64,000 nt of DNA, taken from contig NC_091246.1 of the NCBI RefSeq assembly GCF_042477335.2, forward strand, positions 111,133,001-111,197,000, in the 5' to 3' direction. Source of the DNA: Ovis canadensis. Taxonomy: Eukaryota; Chordata; Mammalia; Artiodactyla; Bovidae. The position numbers and the translations under genes are program-made. Positions 45,745-58,140 of the stretch are shown here, piece by piece; the first letter of the stretch is position 1, and each line of letters opens with the position of its first letter. The notes beneath the pieces were generated by a model. The model was not told where the DNA came from. It was given only the letters and a program-made list of their open reading frames with translations, and searched no databases.

Positions 45745-46974
45745 ATGCTCAAAATTCCCCAAGCCAGGCTTCAGCAGTACACGAACTGTGAACTTCCAGA
45801 TGTTCAAGCTGGTTTCAGAAAAGGCAGAGGAACCAGAGATCAAATTGGCAACATCTGCTGGATCATGGAAAAAGCAAGAGAGTTCCAGAAAAACATCTAT
45901 TTCTGCTTTATTGACTATGCCAAAGCCTTTGACTGTGTGGATCACAAAAAAAACTGTGGCAAATTCTGAAAGAGATGGGAATGCCAGACCACCCGACCTG
46001 CCTCTTGAGAAATCTGTATGCGGGTCAGGAAGCAACAGTTAGAACTGGACATGGAACAACAGACTGGTTCCAAATAGGAAAAGGAGTACGTCAAGGCTGT
46101 CTATTGTCACCCTGCTTATTTAACTTCTATGCAGAGTACATCATGAGAAACGCTGGACTGGAAGAAGCACAAGCTGGAATCAAGATTGCTGGAAGAAATA
46201 TCAATAACCTCAGATATGCAAATGACACCACCCTTATGGCAGAAAGTAAAAAGGAATTAAAGAGCCTCTTGATGAAAGTGAAAGAGGAGAGTGAAAACGT
46301 TGGCTTAAAGCTCAACATTCAGAAAACTAAGATCATGGCATCTGGTCCCATCACTTCATGGCAAATAGATGGGAAAACAGTGGAAATGGTGTCAGAATTT
46401 ATTTTGGGGGGGCTCCAAAATCACTGCAGATGGTGATTGCAGCCATGAAATTAAAAGATGCTTACTCCTTGGAAGGAAAGTTATGACCAACCTAGATAGC
46501 ATATTGAAAAGCAGAGACATTACTTTGCCAACAAAGGTCCGTCTAGTCAAGGCTATGGTTTTTCCAGTGGTCATGTATGGATGTGAGAGTTGTACTGTGA
46601 AGAAGGCTGAGCACTGAAGAATTGATGTTTTGGAACCATGGTGTTGGAGAAGACTCTTGAAAGTCCCTTGGACTAAAAGGAGATCCAACCAGTCCATTCT
46701 AAAGGAGATGAGCCCTGGGTGTTCTTTGGAAGAAATGATGCTAAAGCTGAAATTCCAGTACTTTGGACACCTCTTGCGAAGAGTTGACACATTGGAAAAG
46801 ATTCTGATGCTTGGAGAAATTGGGGGCAGAAGGAGAAGGGGATGGCAGAGGATGAGATGGCTAGATGGCATCACCGACTTGATGGACGTGAGTCTGAGTG
46901 AACTCCGGGAGTTGGTGATGGACAGGGAGGCCTGGCACACTGAGTTTCATGAGGTCGCAAAGAGTCAGACATGA
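45745..46974 (+). pseudogene. BovB copy 3 ORF2 remnant: reverse transcriptase to C-terminus
   Basis: Successive frames cover RT fingers (45745-45969, [28 protein letters not shown] and FIDYAKAFDCVDHKK), palm (45975-46436, motif B RQGCLLSPCLFNFYAEYIM), connection (46369-46617) and the C-terminus (46630-46974, [22 protein letters not shown]). An extra A run near 45945-45952 and an extra G run near 46406-46412 cause frameshifts, and a stop follows KKAEH at about 46617. The catalytic box reads Y81-A82-N83-D84, with the first Asp replaced by Asn. Confidence 0.93.
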
Positions 46975-47440
46975 TTGAGAGACTGAACTGAAGTGAACTC
47001 AACTGAACTGAACTGAACATATATGGATGTGAGAGTTGAAGCTCCAACACTTTGGCCACTGAATGCAAAGACCTGACTCATTGGAAAAGATCCTGATGAT
47101 GGGAAAGACTGAAGGCAGAAGGAGAAGGGGACGACAGAGAATGAGATATTTGGATGGCATCACTGACTCGATGGACGTGAGTTTGAGTGAACTCCAGGAG
47201 TTGGTGATGGACAGGGAGGCCTAAGGTGCTGTAGTCTATAGGGTTGCAAAAATTCGGAGACTACTGAGTGACTGAACTGAACTGATTCCACATCAAGTTT
47301 CTATCTGACCTGACTGTAATCATTGTACCCCATCTGTACGGGCAGGAGATACTTCTAAGTTGTGATCTAAGCAGGTGTCCAGTTCGGAGGCTTAATGATA
47401 TTAGGACTCATTCAAAGAGTGGTCTAACACAGGTGAGTTA

Positions 47441-47625
47441 CTTACCCCCTTGTTCAGCTGGTAAATAGTCCACCTGCAATGAGGGAGACCTGGGTTTAAT
47501 TCCTGGGTTGGGAAGATCCCCTGGAGAAGGGAAAGGCCACCCACTCTAGTATTCTGGCCTGGAGAATTCCACAGACTGTATAGCCTGTGGGGGTGGCAAA
47601 GAGTCAGACATGACAGTGACTTTCA
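47441..47625 (+). mobile_element. Bov-tA SINE
   Basis: Head mutated at its start ('cttaccccct' where 'cttccctggtg' is usual), then 'tcagctggtaaatagtccacc', a BovA body and the end 'gactttcag'. Confidence 0.9.
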
Positions 47626-48529
47626 GAAAACAAACCATCTCTCTTGATGACACCCCCATCACTTTAACCATAAGGACAAATCATTTTTGCCAACCTCACT
47701 CTGAAGCTTATTGTGGATTTTAAACTCACTGAAAATTATTTCAGATAAAAATAGAGGAGAAATTACTGCCACTGATTCAAGCAGTTAACTGAGTTTTAAT
47801 GGGGTGTTATTTTGCATAATTTGATACAGTTTGTTGACATTAGAAAATATTGAACATTTGTAGTCAGCTTTAAATGGTCGGTTCTGTTAGCAGAGTAATC
47901 TCCACGCACTTTGACTTTTTTTCACCACTGTGCAGATTCTAAAGAGTTGATATGCACACTATTCATTTTCAATTTGTCCTTAATTGGACAGTTTTCTTAG
48001 GGTGCTTATTCCTGCCCCCCACCAATTTTTCTTTTTTCTTTTTCTTTTTTTTCGTCCTTAACTGACTTAAGTTAGTTTCTTGGCTTGAGCATTCTCATCT
48101 GTCACATGTTTATGAATGCATATCAATTTGTATTTTAATTAGTATTTGAGAGCTTCTTCTTTTGGCTTAAATGTATAGGAAGATTTGACAGTGAGACAAC
48201 GAAGAATACTTTGTATGAGAATTAAGTGCAATATGTTACCAGGAATTATGCCACTATAAAGCAGAAGATGCTGGTAATTCTGCACAATGCTGAAGTTAAT
48301 GAGACTGAGAACTGTGCATACCTAAGGTGGCTACGAAATACCCACCCAGTGGAAGTACTGAATTCAGACCCAGTATCTGGGACAAAGGCCTGGGAGATAA
48401 CCCTGAGTCTTTGTAGTCTATTTTCTGTTGAGGAGCTGTGTCTAAGTTCCAAGTGACTAACCATGAGAAGAAAAGACCAGTTTGGTATATAATTACTGAA
48501 TTCTGTACATACGACATTTCTCCTAAAAT
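47626..48529. other. Unassigned, with a pyrimidine-rich tract
   Basis: CT-rich run at 48028-48053. A 104-codon minus frame (48246-48560) has no recognisable domain. Confidence 0.45.
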
Positions 48530-49020
48530 TCAGACGCTGTTTTAAGTGCTGGGGAGACATTATTAATAAAGTAGAAAAAGTTCTTGTTCTTAGGAACTTA
48601 GATTCTAGTGGGAAAGTCAGTCATAAACAGATATATAAACAAATACATATCGGTTAGGATCAGTGCTGTGCAGAAAGGCACATGGAACATGCAAGGGAGG
48701 GTTGCTATTGTGTATGGGGAGGTTCTCAGGCATTCTGAGCAGGTGACTTCTGAGTAAGAAGAACAAGTTGAAGATGGAAGTGATGTGCACATCTGGGTGA
48801 GGATTATTCTAGGCAGGAGGAGCATGCAAATGCCTGTCTTAGGGAGGCATTCAGCACATCTGAGAAATAACGAGGGGGCCGACGTGGGCAGAGCCCAGTG
48901 CAGGGAGATAGAGGAAGGTGAAACTAGACCCACAACCAGGGGTTAGATCACATCTGCCTCAGAAGACATGGGGAGAACTTCGGATTTCATCCTAAATCAG
49001 ATGGGAAATCACTGATTAAT
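48530..49020 (-). repeat. L2 LINE 3' region, 490 bases
   Basis: The most complete L2 here: 'gctgttttaagtgctggggagac', 'aggaacttagattctagtggg', 'attattctaggcaggaggagcatg', 'cttcggatttcatcctaaat', 'gatgggaaatcactg'. All are reverse-oriented landmarks of the L2 3' end, in order. Confidence 0.8.
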
Positions 49021-49961
49021 AGCAAGTGACTAATGATTTAAATTTCACTTTGTTTTACTTTGCCTGTAATTCCGTTTACATAAAGCCAGCCACATCTGAA
49101 AAAAATTTATAGTCCTACATTAATGTCACTTATGTGTTGGCTCTAGAACTTGGTGATGCTGTCCTTTGCATCACAAGTGTCTATCTGGCTAGACTCATTC
49201 TGTCTTGACACATTCAATTATAATTAAGTGAGCTTCTTTGCCTTTTTGCTAGATTATGAGGAATTAATCTGATCTTTTGCATATTCTCCACTTAAACTGA
49301 GCCTAACACCTCAAAACAAAAGGGAGACTTGACAGGCTCATGAACGTTGTCTACTCCTTATTTTGTTAATTCAAAGGGAAATGAGAGTCTTATAAACTCC
49401 TATGATGTTGTGTTTTCCAAAACAGGTTTGTTATTTACCACTGAGTAGTTGATTTCAAAGACCCATTGTTAAAAGTAAAATATGTCATTTACAGATATCA
49501 AATAAGATGAATTGACCTTTTCTAAAATATTAAGAAGGCTGAAGTTTATCTCGTGCTCCAATTTTTCAAATGTCAGACAAAAGTAAATGCCAAATGTGAA
49601 AAATTGAAAATAGTATGAAAACATATGCTATTTATAATTCTTAAAGGACAAGCACTATCTTTGTATCAATTTGTTCTGTTGTTAAAATCTCAGGAAATCA
49701 TTCAACATAGATTTAAACACAATCCTTTATGAAATTCACATATTTTATCTTCTAAATAGGGTTATATCCTAATTACTTTATTTCATATTTAATATTCTCT
49801 TCAAATCTAGTGAAAAATATAAATCATCTACAGTCAATGATTTAAAGTGTTTTCAACACACATATGTCTACTGTGGAGAGGCAAAGGAGAACAAGTATCT
49901 TTTATAAATGAAACAGAAGAATAATTTTTCTTACTATCTGACTGCAAACACACATTTTTTA
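49021..49961. other. Unassigned AT-rich stretch
   Basis: Nothing recognised. Confidence 0.4.
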
Positions 49962-52900
49962 AAGTGGACTTCCCAGGACAGATCACATCCTGGGCCACAA
50001 ATCTAGCCTTGGTAAATTTAAAAAAATTGAAATCATTTCAAACATTTTTTTCTGATCACAATGTGGTAAGTTAGATATTAACTACAAGGGGGAAAAAAAC
50101 TATAAAAAACACAAACATATGGAGGCTAAACAACACACTTCTGAATAACCAAAAAATCACAGAAGAAATCAAAAAGGAAATCGAAATATGCATAGAATAT
50201 GGTGATGATATAATGATGGTGAAAACACAACAACCCAAAACCTATGGGATTCAGTAAAAGCAGTATTTTCAGTAAGAGGGAGGTTCATAGCTACACAGGC
50301 CTACCTCAAGAAACAAGAGAAGTGTCAAATAGGCAACCTAGCTTTACACATAAAACAACTAGAAAAAGAAAAAAGAAAAATCCCAAAGTTAGTAGAAGGA
50401 AAGAAATCATAAAAATCAGAGCAGAAATAACTGAAACAGAAACAAAGGAGATGATAGCAAAGATCAACAAAACTAAAAGCTGGTTCTTTGAGAAGATAAA
50501 TAAAATAGACAAACTGTTAGCCAGACTCATTAAGAAAGAAAAAGGGGAGAAGATTCAAATCAATAAAATTAGAAATGAAAATGGAGAAATCACAACAGAC
50601 AACACAGAAATACAAAAGTCCATAAGATACCACTATGAGCCAATAAAATGGACAACTTGGAAGAAATGGACAAATTCTTAGAAACATATAACCTTCCAAA
50701 ACTGAACCAGGAAGAAATAGAAAATCTGAACATACCAATCACAAACACGGAAATCAAAACTGTACTCAAAAATCTTCCAACAAACAAAAGCCCGGGCAGA
50801 TGACTTCACAGGTGAGTTCTACCGAAAATTTAGAGAAGAGATGACACCTATCCTACTCAAACTCTTCCAGAAAATTGCAGAGGAAGACAAACCAAATGCA
50901 TTCTATGAAGTCACCATCACTCTGACACCAAAACCAGATAAAAATCCTGGTTTTTTGCAAGCATCCTTCATTATTTGCAAATCAATGTGATACACAATTT
51001 AACAAATTGAAAAATAAAAACCATATGAAATCTCAATAGATGCAGAGAAAATCTTTGACAAAATTCAACACCCATTCATGATAAAAACTCTCCAGAAAGC
51101 AGGCATAGAAGGAACATACCTCAACATAATAAAAGCCTTGTATGACAAACCCATAGCAAACATTATCCTCAATGGTGAAAAATTGAAATCATTTCCTCTA
51201 AAACCAGGAACAAGACAAGGATGGCCACTCAAATCTCACTATTCAACATAGTTTTGGAAGTCCTAACCACAGCAATCAGAGAAGAAAAAGAAATAAAAGG
51301 AATGAAGGTTGGAAAAGAAGATAAAACTCACTGTTTGCAGATGACATGATCCTCTACATAGAATACCCTAAAGACACCACTAGAAAATTACTAGAGCTAA
51401 TCAATTAATATAGTAAAGTTGCAGGATATAAAATTAATACACAGAAATCCTTTGCATTCCTATACACTAACAATGAAAAAACAGAGAGAGAAATTAAGGA
51501 AACAATCCCATTCACCATTGAAATGAAAAGAATAAAATGCTTAGGAATAAATTTACTTAAAGAAACAAAAGATCTATATATAGAAAACTATAAAACACTG
51601 AGGAAAAACTTCAAAGATGACACAAATGGAGAAATATACAGTGTTCATGAATTGGAAGAATCAATATAGTGAAAATGAGCATATTACTCAAAGCAATCTA
51701 TAGATTCAACACAATCCCTATCAAGCTACCAATGGTATTTTTCACAGAACTAGAACAAATAATTTCACAATTTGTATGGAAACATTAAAAAAACCTCAAA
51801 GAGCCAAAGCAATCTTGAGAAACAAGAATGGAACTGAAGGAATCAAACTTCCTGACTTCAGACTACACTATAAAGCAACAGTCAACAGTATGGTTCTGGC
51901 ACAAAGACAGAAGTAACAAAAATAGAAACAAAATAACAAAGTAACAAAATAGAAAGCCCAGAGATAAATCCATACATCTATGGACACCTTATCTTTGACA
52001 AAGGAGGCCAAAATATACAATGGAGAAAAGACAATCTCTTTAACAAGTTGTGCTGGGAAAACTGGTCAACCACCTGTAAAAGAATGAAACAGAACACTTT
52101 CTTAAATCATACACAAAAATAAACTCCAAAGGGATAAAATCTAAATGTAAGATTAGAAACTATAAAACTCCTAGAGGAAAGCATAGACAAAACACTCTCT
52201 GACATAAATCAAGCAAGATCCTCTATGACCCAGCTCCCAGAGTAATGGAAATAAAAACAAAAATGAACAAGTAGGACCCAATTAAACTTAAAAGTTTTTG
52301 CACAATGAAGGAAACTATATGCAAGGTGAAAAGGCACCCTTCAGAATGGGACAAAATAATAGAAAATTAAACAACTGACAAAGAAGTAATCTCCAAAATA
52401 TACAAGCAGCTCATGCAGCTCAATATCAGAAAAACAAACAACCTAATCAAAAAGTGGGCCAAACAACTAAACAGACATTTCTCCAAAGAAGACATACAGA
52501 TGGCTAACAAACACATGAAAAGATGCTCAACATCACTCATTATTAGAGAAAAAGCAAATCAAAATCACAATGAAGTATTATCTCACACTGATCAGAATGG
52601 CCACTATCAAAAAGTTTACAAACAATAAATGCTGGAGAGGGTGTGGAGAAAAGGAAACACTCTTACACTGTTGGTGGGAATGCAAACTAGTATAGCCACT
52701 ATGGAGAACAGTGTGGAGATTCCTTAAAAAACTGGAAATAGAACTGCCATATGACCCAGAAAACTCACTGCTGGGCATACACATGAAGGAAGCAGAATTG
52801 AAAGAGACACGTGTAACCCAATGTTCATTGCAGCACTGTTTACAATAGCTAGGACATGGAAGCAACCTAGATGTCCATCAGCAGATGAATAGATAAGAAA

Positions 52901-53445
52901 TTTGTGGTACATACACACAATGGAATATTATTCATCTATAAAAAGGAATGCATTTGTGTCAGTTTTAATGAGGTAGATGAATCTGGAGTCTATAATACAG
53001 AATGAAGTCAGAAAGAGAAACACCAATATAGTATATTGATACATATATATGGAATGTAAAAAGATGGTGATGATGATCCTATATGTAGGGCAGCAAAGGA
53101 GACACAGAAGTAAAGAACAGACTTTTGGACTATATGGGGAAAGGTGAGGGTGGGATGATCTAAGAGAATAGTATTGAGACATGTATATTACAATATGTAA
53201 AATAGATGACAAGTGCAAGTTCAATGTAAGTTTGAGCACTGGCTTTGAGTGCCCTGCTCTGGAACAGCCAGAGGGATGGGGTGGGGAGGGAGGTGGGAGA
53301 GGATTTCAGGACGGGGAACACATATGCACCTATCGCTGACTCATTTTGATGTATGGTAAAAAAAAAAAAAAAAAATCACCACAATATTGTAAAGTAATTA
53401 TCCTCCAGTTAAAATCAATCAACTAATTTAAAAAATAAGTGGACT
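49962..53445 (+). mobile_element. Bovine L1, 3.5 kb, with 9-bp target duplication
   Basis: L1 body 49971-53436, flanked by 'aagtggact' at 49962-49970 and 53437-53445. It starts in the ORF2 endonuclease ('gacagatcacatcctgggccac') and passes the linker (50244-50681: [31 protein letters not shown]). It shows FADDM-type sequence at about 51333-51350, the cysteine-rich region near 52640-52690, and ends in the bovine L1 terminus plus a poly(A) run at 53359-53377. A block of RT coding is missing around 50940-51000. All frames are interrupted. Confidence 0.92.
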
Positions 53446-54034
53446 CCCCTATGTATTATTCAATTAAGTAGCATATATTCAGTTCTCATTTATTTGACTG
53501 AATAAATTAGGAAGACTTCTTCAGATAAACAATCTTTTTAAGTTATTAACTCAATTGTGCAACAAACTTGTTGAGACTATACACCATGCCCTCTACTGTA
53601 TGCTGAGGGAAAATAAACTTGAAGAGGTAAGTGGACTCTTGGATCCCACTCTCCCAATTACATAAGCAATAACATATCTGAAAGATACTTTGCAATATTT
53701 CTCAAAAATGGTAATGTTCAGAAACTAATCTTCAATGCAGAATATTCATAACTATAAATAATATAGTGTTTAAATAGTGAATAATAGAAAATTTACAGAA
53801 TTGATTTATGTTTTTCTTTCTAAAACTAGATGACCGATTCACAGAGCAATCTGATTTCTCAGGCACAGAATATAATGTATTATAGAATTATTAGTCCTAT
53901 TTTGTTAAAATGAATATGTCATTTTTCAGATGTCATGGTTCTTATATTTCACTTAGAAATTTTTACTTGTTGCAAGCTCACTAACTTTTTCTGCTATGTT
54001 CTCTTTTAGAAATTAGCTCTCTAGAAATGTTCTC
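53446..54034. other. Unassigned AT-rich sequence
   Basis: A short tandem-like echo ('gctatgttctcttttagaaattagctctctagaaatgttctcttttag') lies at about 53993-54040. Otherwise nothing. Confidence 0.4.
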
Positions 54035-54735
54035 TTTTAGTCTTAGCTGTCATGTTTAGGACTTTGATCCATTTTGAGTTAGCTTTTATGTATTATGTGA
54101 AATAAACCTTAGAGTTCATATCGTTGCATATAGATTTTCAACTGTTTCAGGCACCTTTAGCTGGGGGTGGGGGAAGCTACCCTTTTCTCATTGACTTGCC
54201 TGAACCTTTTCTAAAACACTAAGAAAATTTTGCCGGAAAACAGTTGGCCATATATGTATAGGCTCAGTTTTGGAATTTTCATTCTGTTCCAATGATCAAT
54301 ATGTTTGTACTTATGGAAAACCTATTATGTCTTGATTAAATAGCCTTAAGAAAAAAAATTTGAAATTTGGTAGTTGAATCCTATAACTACTTTCTCAAAG
54401 TTATTTTGGTTATTCTGTGTTCTTTTTGTATAATCTTTTAAAAATTTTTATCAATTTTTACAAAAAATGTTCTGCTGGCATTTTAATTTGGACTTCATTC
54501 AACCATACATTAATTTGGGGATAATCGACAAAATCGAAACTCAATCAGCACTATTGAGTTTCTCAATTTATCAGTATGGTATATACCTACCTGATTAGGT
54601 CTTTATTTTAGCAATGATTGTAGTTGTCTGTATATGCATCTTGACATAATTTGTTTAATGTATATTTAGGAATTTCATATTTTAATACAATTGCAAATGG
54701 AATCATTGTCAATTAATATTTAAATGAAATTTTAA
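54035..54735 (-). mobile_element. Old L1 ORF2 fragment
   Basis: Reverse L1 in consensus order: 'tttgatccattttgagttagc', 'gcatatagattttcaactg', 'attctgttccaatgatcaatatg', 'ttttggttattctgtg', 'gcattttaatttggacttca', 'aatacaattgcaaatggaatc'. Heavily diverged, no frames. Confidence 0.75.
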
Positions 54736-55244
54736 ACTGAGAAAAAATGTTTAGTATTTACCCACATAGTTCCCATTCTGCTGAGCAATAGCAGCCCCAA
54801 GCTCCCTACCGTAACTTGTCTGTGACAAAAGGCAACTAATTCGCAGATGCCACAGCATCCCACAGAACTCGCCAATGTTCATCCCTGAGGCCCAGACTTC
54901 TATGAGTGCACATGCCCGGCATCCTGAGTTTCCTTGAAAGGTCCATCAACTTCCACCTGACCCTGTGTTTGGGGAAGATTGTTAGCAAGTCTTTATCTGC
55001 TCTTCTGACTCATTTCCAGACCTTTAGCCCACAGCCTCCCCTCCCCATAGTATTAATACCACAGTGGCACTTCTTCTCTGATTTTGTCATTTCTATTCAC
55101 TATCCCTTCTGTAAAAGGCCTTGTAAGTTTTTAGAGACCTCAACACCATCTTAACCATGGGACTGAAGTTAGTGTCACCAGTAATGGGGCAGATGACATC
55201 ATACACACTGTGACAGGTGCTGAGACAGATCTGAGCTATACTGC
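54736..55244. other. Unassigned, moderately GC-rich
   Basis: Contains an 82-codon plus frame (54906-55154) with no recognisable domain. May be part of an old element, but I cannot name it. Confidence 0.4.
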
Positions 55245-56320
55245 TGATGTACTGCTATGAAAACTGCATCATCTGAATCTAACCATAAGGAAACATTTGA
55301 CAAGCCCAAACTGAGGAACATTTTACCAGTAACTGACCTCTAGTATTAAAAATATGTTGTAGTTATGAAAAATTGTAAAAACTAATAAGTGTTCCAAAGT
55401 AAAGTTGAGGCAGGAGTGTAAGGTGTGCTCATGAACTTAAAAAAAAAAAAAGTTTTCTTCTGTATAGAAGGCACGGGATAGACAGCTGAAAATGTTAACT
55501 AGTTATAGATTGAAGTATTATATTGAAATTCATTTCATGGCAAATAGATGGGGAAACAATAGAAACAGTGACAGACTTTATTCTTTTGGGCTCCAAAATC
55601 TCTACAGATGGTGATTGTGGCCACAAAATTAAAAGATGCTTGCTCTTTGGAAGAAAACTTATGGCCAACTTAGACATCATATTAAAAAGCAGAGACATTA
55701 TTTTGCCAACAAAGGTCCATCTAGTCAAAGCTATGGTTTTTTCAGTAGTCACCTATGGATGTGAGGGTTGGACTATAAATAAAGCTGAGTGCCGAAGAAT
55801 GGATGCTTTTGAACTGTGGTGTTGGAGAAGACTTTTGAGAGTCCCTTGGACTGCAAAGAGATCCAACCAGTCCATCCTAAAGGAAATCAGTCCATCAGTC
55901 TTGAATATTCATTGGAAGGACTGATGCTGAAGCTCAAACTCCAATACTTTGGCCACTTGATGTGAAGAACTGACTCATTAGAAAAGACCCTGATGCTGGG
56001 AAAGATTAAAGGCAGGAGGAGAAGGGGATGACAGAGGTTGGATGGCATCACCAACTTGATAGACATGAGTTTGAGTAAGCTCCAAGAGTTGGTGATGGAC
56101 AGGGACGCCTGGCATGCTGCAGTCCATAGGGTCACAAAGAATCAGACACGGCTGAGTGACTGAACTGAACTGAACTGTCTGCAACTTTCAAAACCACAGG
56201 GAAAAAAGTAATATTAATGTGGTAAAATGCTAACATTTTGGGAATCTAAGTAAAGGGCATTTGGGGATTTTTACAAATTTGTTGTAAGTCTAAAATTTTT
56301 CCTCCAAAATTTTAAGTTTC
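55245..56320 (+). repeat. Old mammalian repeat split by BovB
   Basis: Left part 55245-55532 ('catctgaatctaaccataaggaaaca', 'aggaacattttaccagtaactg', 'attgaagta'). Right part 56179-56320 ('tctgcaactttcaaa', 'gtggtaaaatgctaacatt', 'ttgtaagtctaaaatttttcc'). Together they resemble one 3'-UTR-like mammalian repeat, probably an old L1 3' end, interrupted by the BovB. The family name is uncertain. Confidence 0.55.
55533..56178 (+). mobile_element. BovB LINE, 3' part
   Basis: 5'-truncated in the SWQIDGE-encoding region. A 133-codon frame at 55523-55924 reads WQIDGETIETVTDFILLGSKISTDGDC..., [51 protein letters not shown], then breaks. Ends in a (CTGAA)-type tail at 56162-56178. Confidence 0.95.
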
Positions 56321-58140
56321 CTGTACCAAGATTGCAAATGAACATATGCTTTTATCCCTTCCTCCTGAACTACCATTAAAATATAGGGAAGAAAGAAAGA
56401 CGCAAAGAAAAAGGGAAAGAAGAGAGCTAAGGATGAAAGATATGAATCCATAACAAGCAGATAGCAGACAAAACACACAGAATGATACATGCATAACAAC
56501 ATAACAAAGACATACCTTTATTTAGGAAATTTTTTTAAGATCTTGAAGAAGTGAAGCAAGGAAGAAGAAATGGGAAGAATGTGTCCAGCACAGAAGGGTA
56601 GTCACTGAGAATATTCTGTCCACCTTGGAATAAGGAGAAGGAGGAGCCAGAGAGAGAGGTCTTATGGGGAACAAAGAATGCAAAATAACAGCATTTGACT
56701 GAAAATGGCCACCTGACAGAGGTCAAGAGTCCCTTTGTTAAAATGTAAGTAAACTAGAAGATCCATAAAAGGAAAAAAAAAAGAATTGTACAAAAACTAA
56801 TGATACAAATATGAGAAAACTGGTCCAAACAGAGAAAAAGTCAATGGAATTTAAGCAGCAGAATGAATTAATTACAACAAAAGATAGATTAAAGCTGAAG
56901 AATATTAGAGTTATGGTAAAAGATATATTTTTCTTTATCTTCTAAACATTTTATATAAACAGCATGATACAACACTCCAGTAAAAACAACAAGTAGACAA
57001 ACATGAAGCATGTACAACAAAGAGAAAGGTTTCAAATATGGAGGTTTAATTGGAGCTCTTCATACATATGTAAAAATAGTCTAAAGACACTGGAATCTAA
57101 AATAGGAATAGAGAAGGAAGGCAGATAAAATCAGAGAAGGTGATAAAAGTATTTTTAATCTTTTGGTAATATTTTCATTATTGCTGCGTGGAATGTATGT
57201 GGAGATTCTTTTTCCATTTTGCTTTTCTGACTTTTAGTATGTCAAAATTCCATAATGTTATTTAAAAAATAAAATTAGTCAAAATATAGAATCATACATT
57301 TATGTGTCTATGTTGGTCTCCATTTCTCCAAGGAAGGCAAAAACTCTTGCCCAAAGAGGAAACAGTTTCCCTAGATGGAAAGGTACTTCACTCATGCAGG
57401 TTGTGTGTGACAGACACTTGGTTTCTTGCTAAAAACTCTGACACTAAATAAGAACTTGATTTGCTGATTTATCAAGCTCAAAAAAGATCTGAATAAGACT
57501 AAATTTAACCATACCCTGCTCTATATTTCACAAAACAGAATTTTATCATCTGTGGTATATTTCCAAGGACGTTTGTGTCAGAGTTGACTACAACAACTAC
57601 ATCTTTGATACAACCTCTAACCTCCACTATTAACAGAATTTCTTGTCATGAGAGCATTGTTTTAAGGGAATAAGATTGGTTAATAAAATATGTGGAGACA
57701 ACTTTCCACTGTAAAGTGGGAATGACATTATGTATCTATTTTCCCTTTATATTTTCGCTTCCCTACAATGTCAGAAAAAGCCACAAGATCTTTTCTGTGT
57801 TGACTATTTTCTATTATCTACTTCACTTTTGTGAAAGACTAAGAAAATTTAAAGAAATTAAAGAGCCTCTGACAATTGTACAAATAGACTAAATGCAGAA
57901 TTTAATATGTGCTCCCAGCAAACTTCTGCTGTCATTTAGGTTTAAACAGAGAATTGACGCGACAAATTTCACCACTGCCAAATCCTCAGACACTAAGTGA
58001 GGTTCTAAATCCCCAACGGTTATTTTAAGAGTAGAGTTGAGAACTCCTGTCGCTTTACCGTTCATGTGGTGTTGAGCACTCCTCTTTTTGTCACTGAACC
58101 TGTAAGAAGCCCCACTAATATAAAGTAAATGAGGAGGCTT
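56321..58140. other. Unassigned 1.8-kb AT-rich stretch
   Basis: Purine-rich on the plus strand between 56380 and 57140. The end near 57225-57290 resembles a LINE 3' UTR, but I cannot assign it. No gene. Confidence 0.45.

Larger units (their letters stand above)
45460..47018 (+). mobile_element. BovB copy 3, nested in the host BovB
   Basis: Starts in KGNAKECSNY-encoding sequence ('gcaatgccaaagaatgctc') directly after the host's 'ccagtagtcatg' and ends with the repeated (GAACT) tail at 46983-47018. The host then resumes with 'atatatggatgtgagagttg', the natural continuation of 'gtagtcatg'. Only 3-4 shared bases exist at the junctions, so a target duplication is not demonstrable. Confidence 0.9.
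39286..47285 (+). mobile_element. Host BovB, near full length, with three nested insertions
   Basis: One BovB can be followed in order through four segments: 39286-40640 (5' UTR beginning 'ggtttccagatggcggag', then the start of the endonuclease, GTYNVRSMN near 40310), 42337-42654 (rest of the endonuclease, RDWNAK-like), 43677-45459 (linker and reverse transcriptase) and 47019-47285 (3' end, with an internal loss of about 250 bases after 'gatgtgagagttg'). Each gap is filled by a foreign or sister element. The first gap has a diverged repeat of an 'atgccccaa'-type string on both sides (about 40611 and 42341). The segments sum to about 3.7 kb, in the range of a whole BovB. Frames are broken. An alternative is two adjacent truncated BovBs instead of one host, but the colinearity argues against it. 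Confidence 0.85.

Noticed and set aside
46978..47018. Short tandem array of CTGAA units resembling a CRISPR-like or satellite repeat
   Set aside because: This is the normal BovB 3' tail, present at the end of many copies here; there are no spacers.
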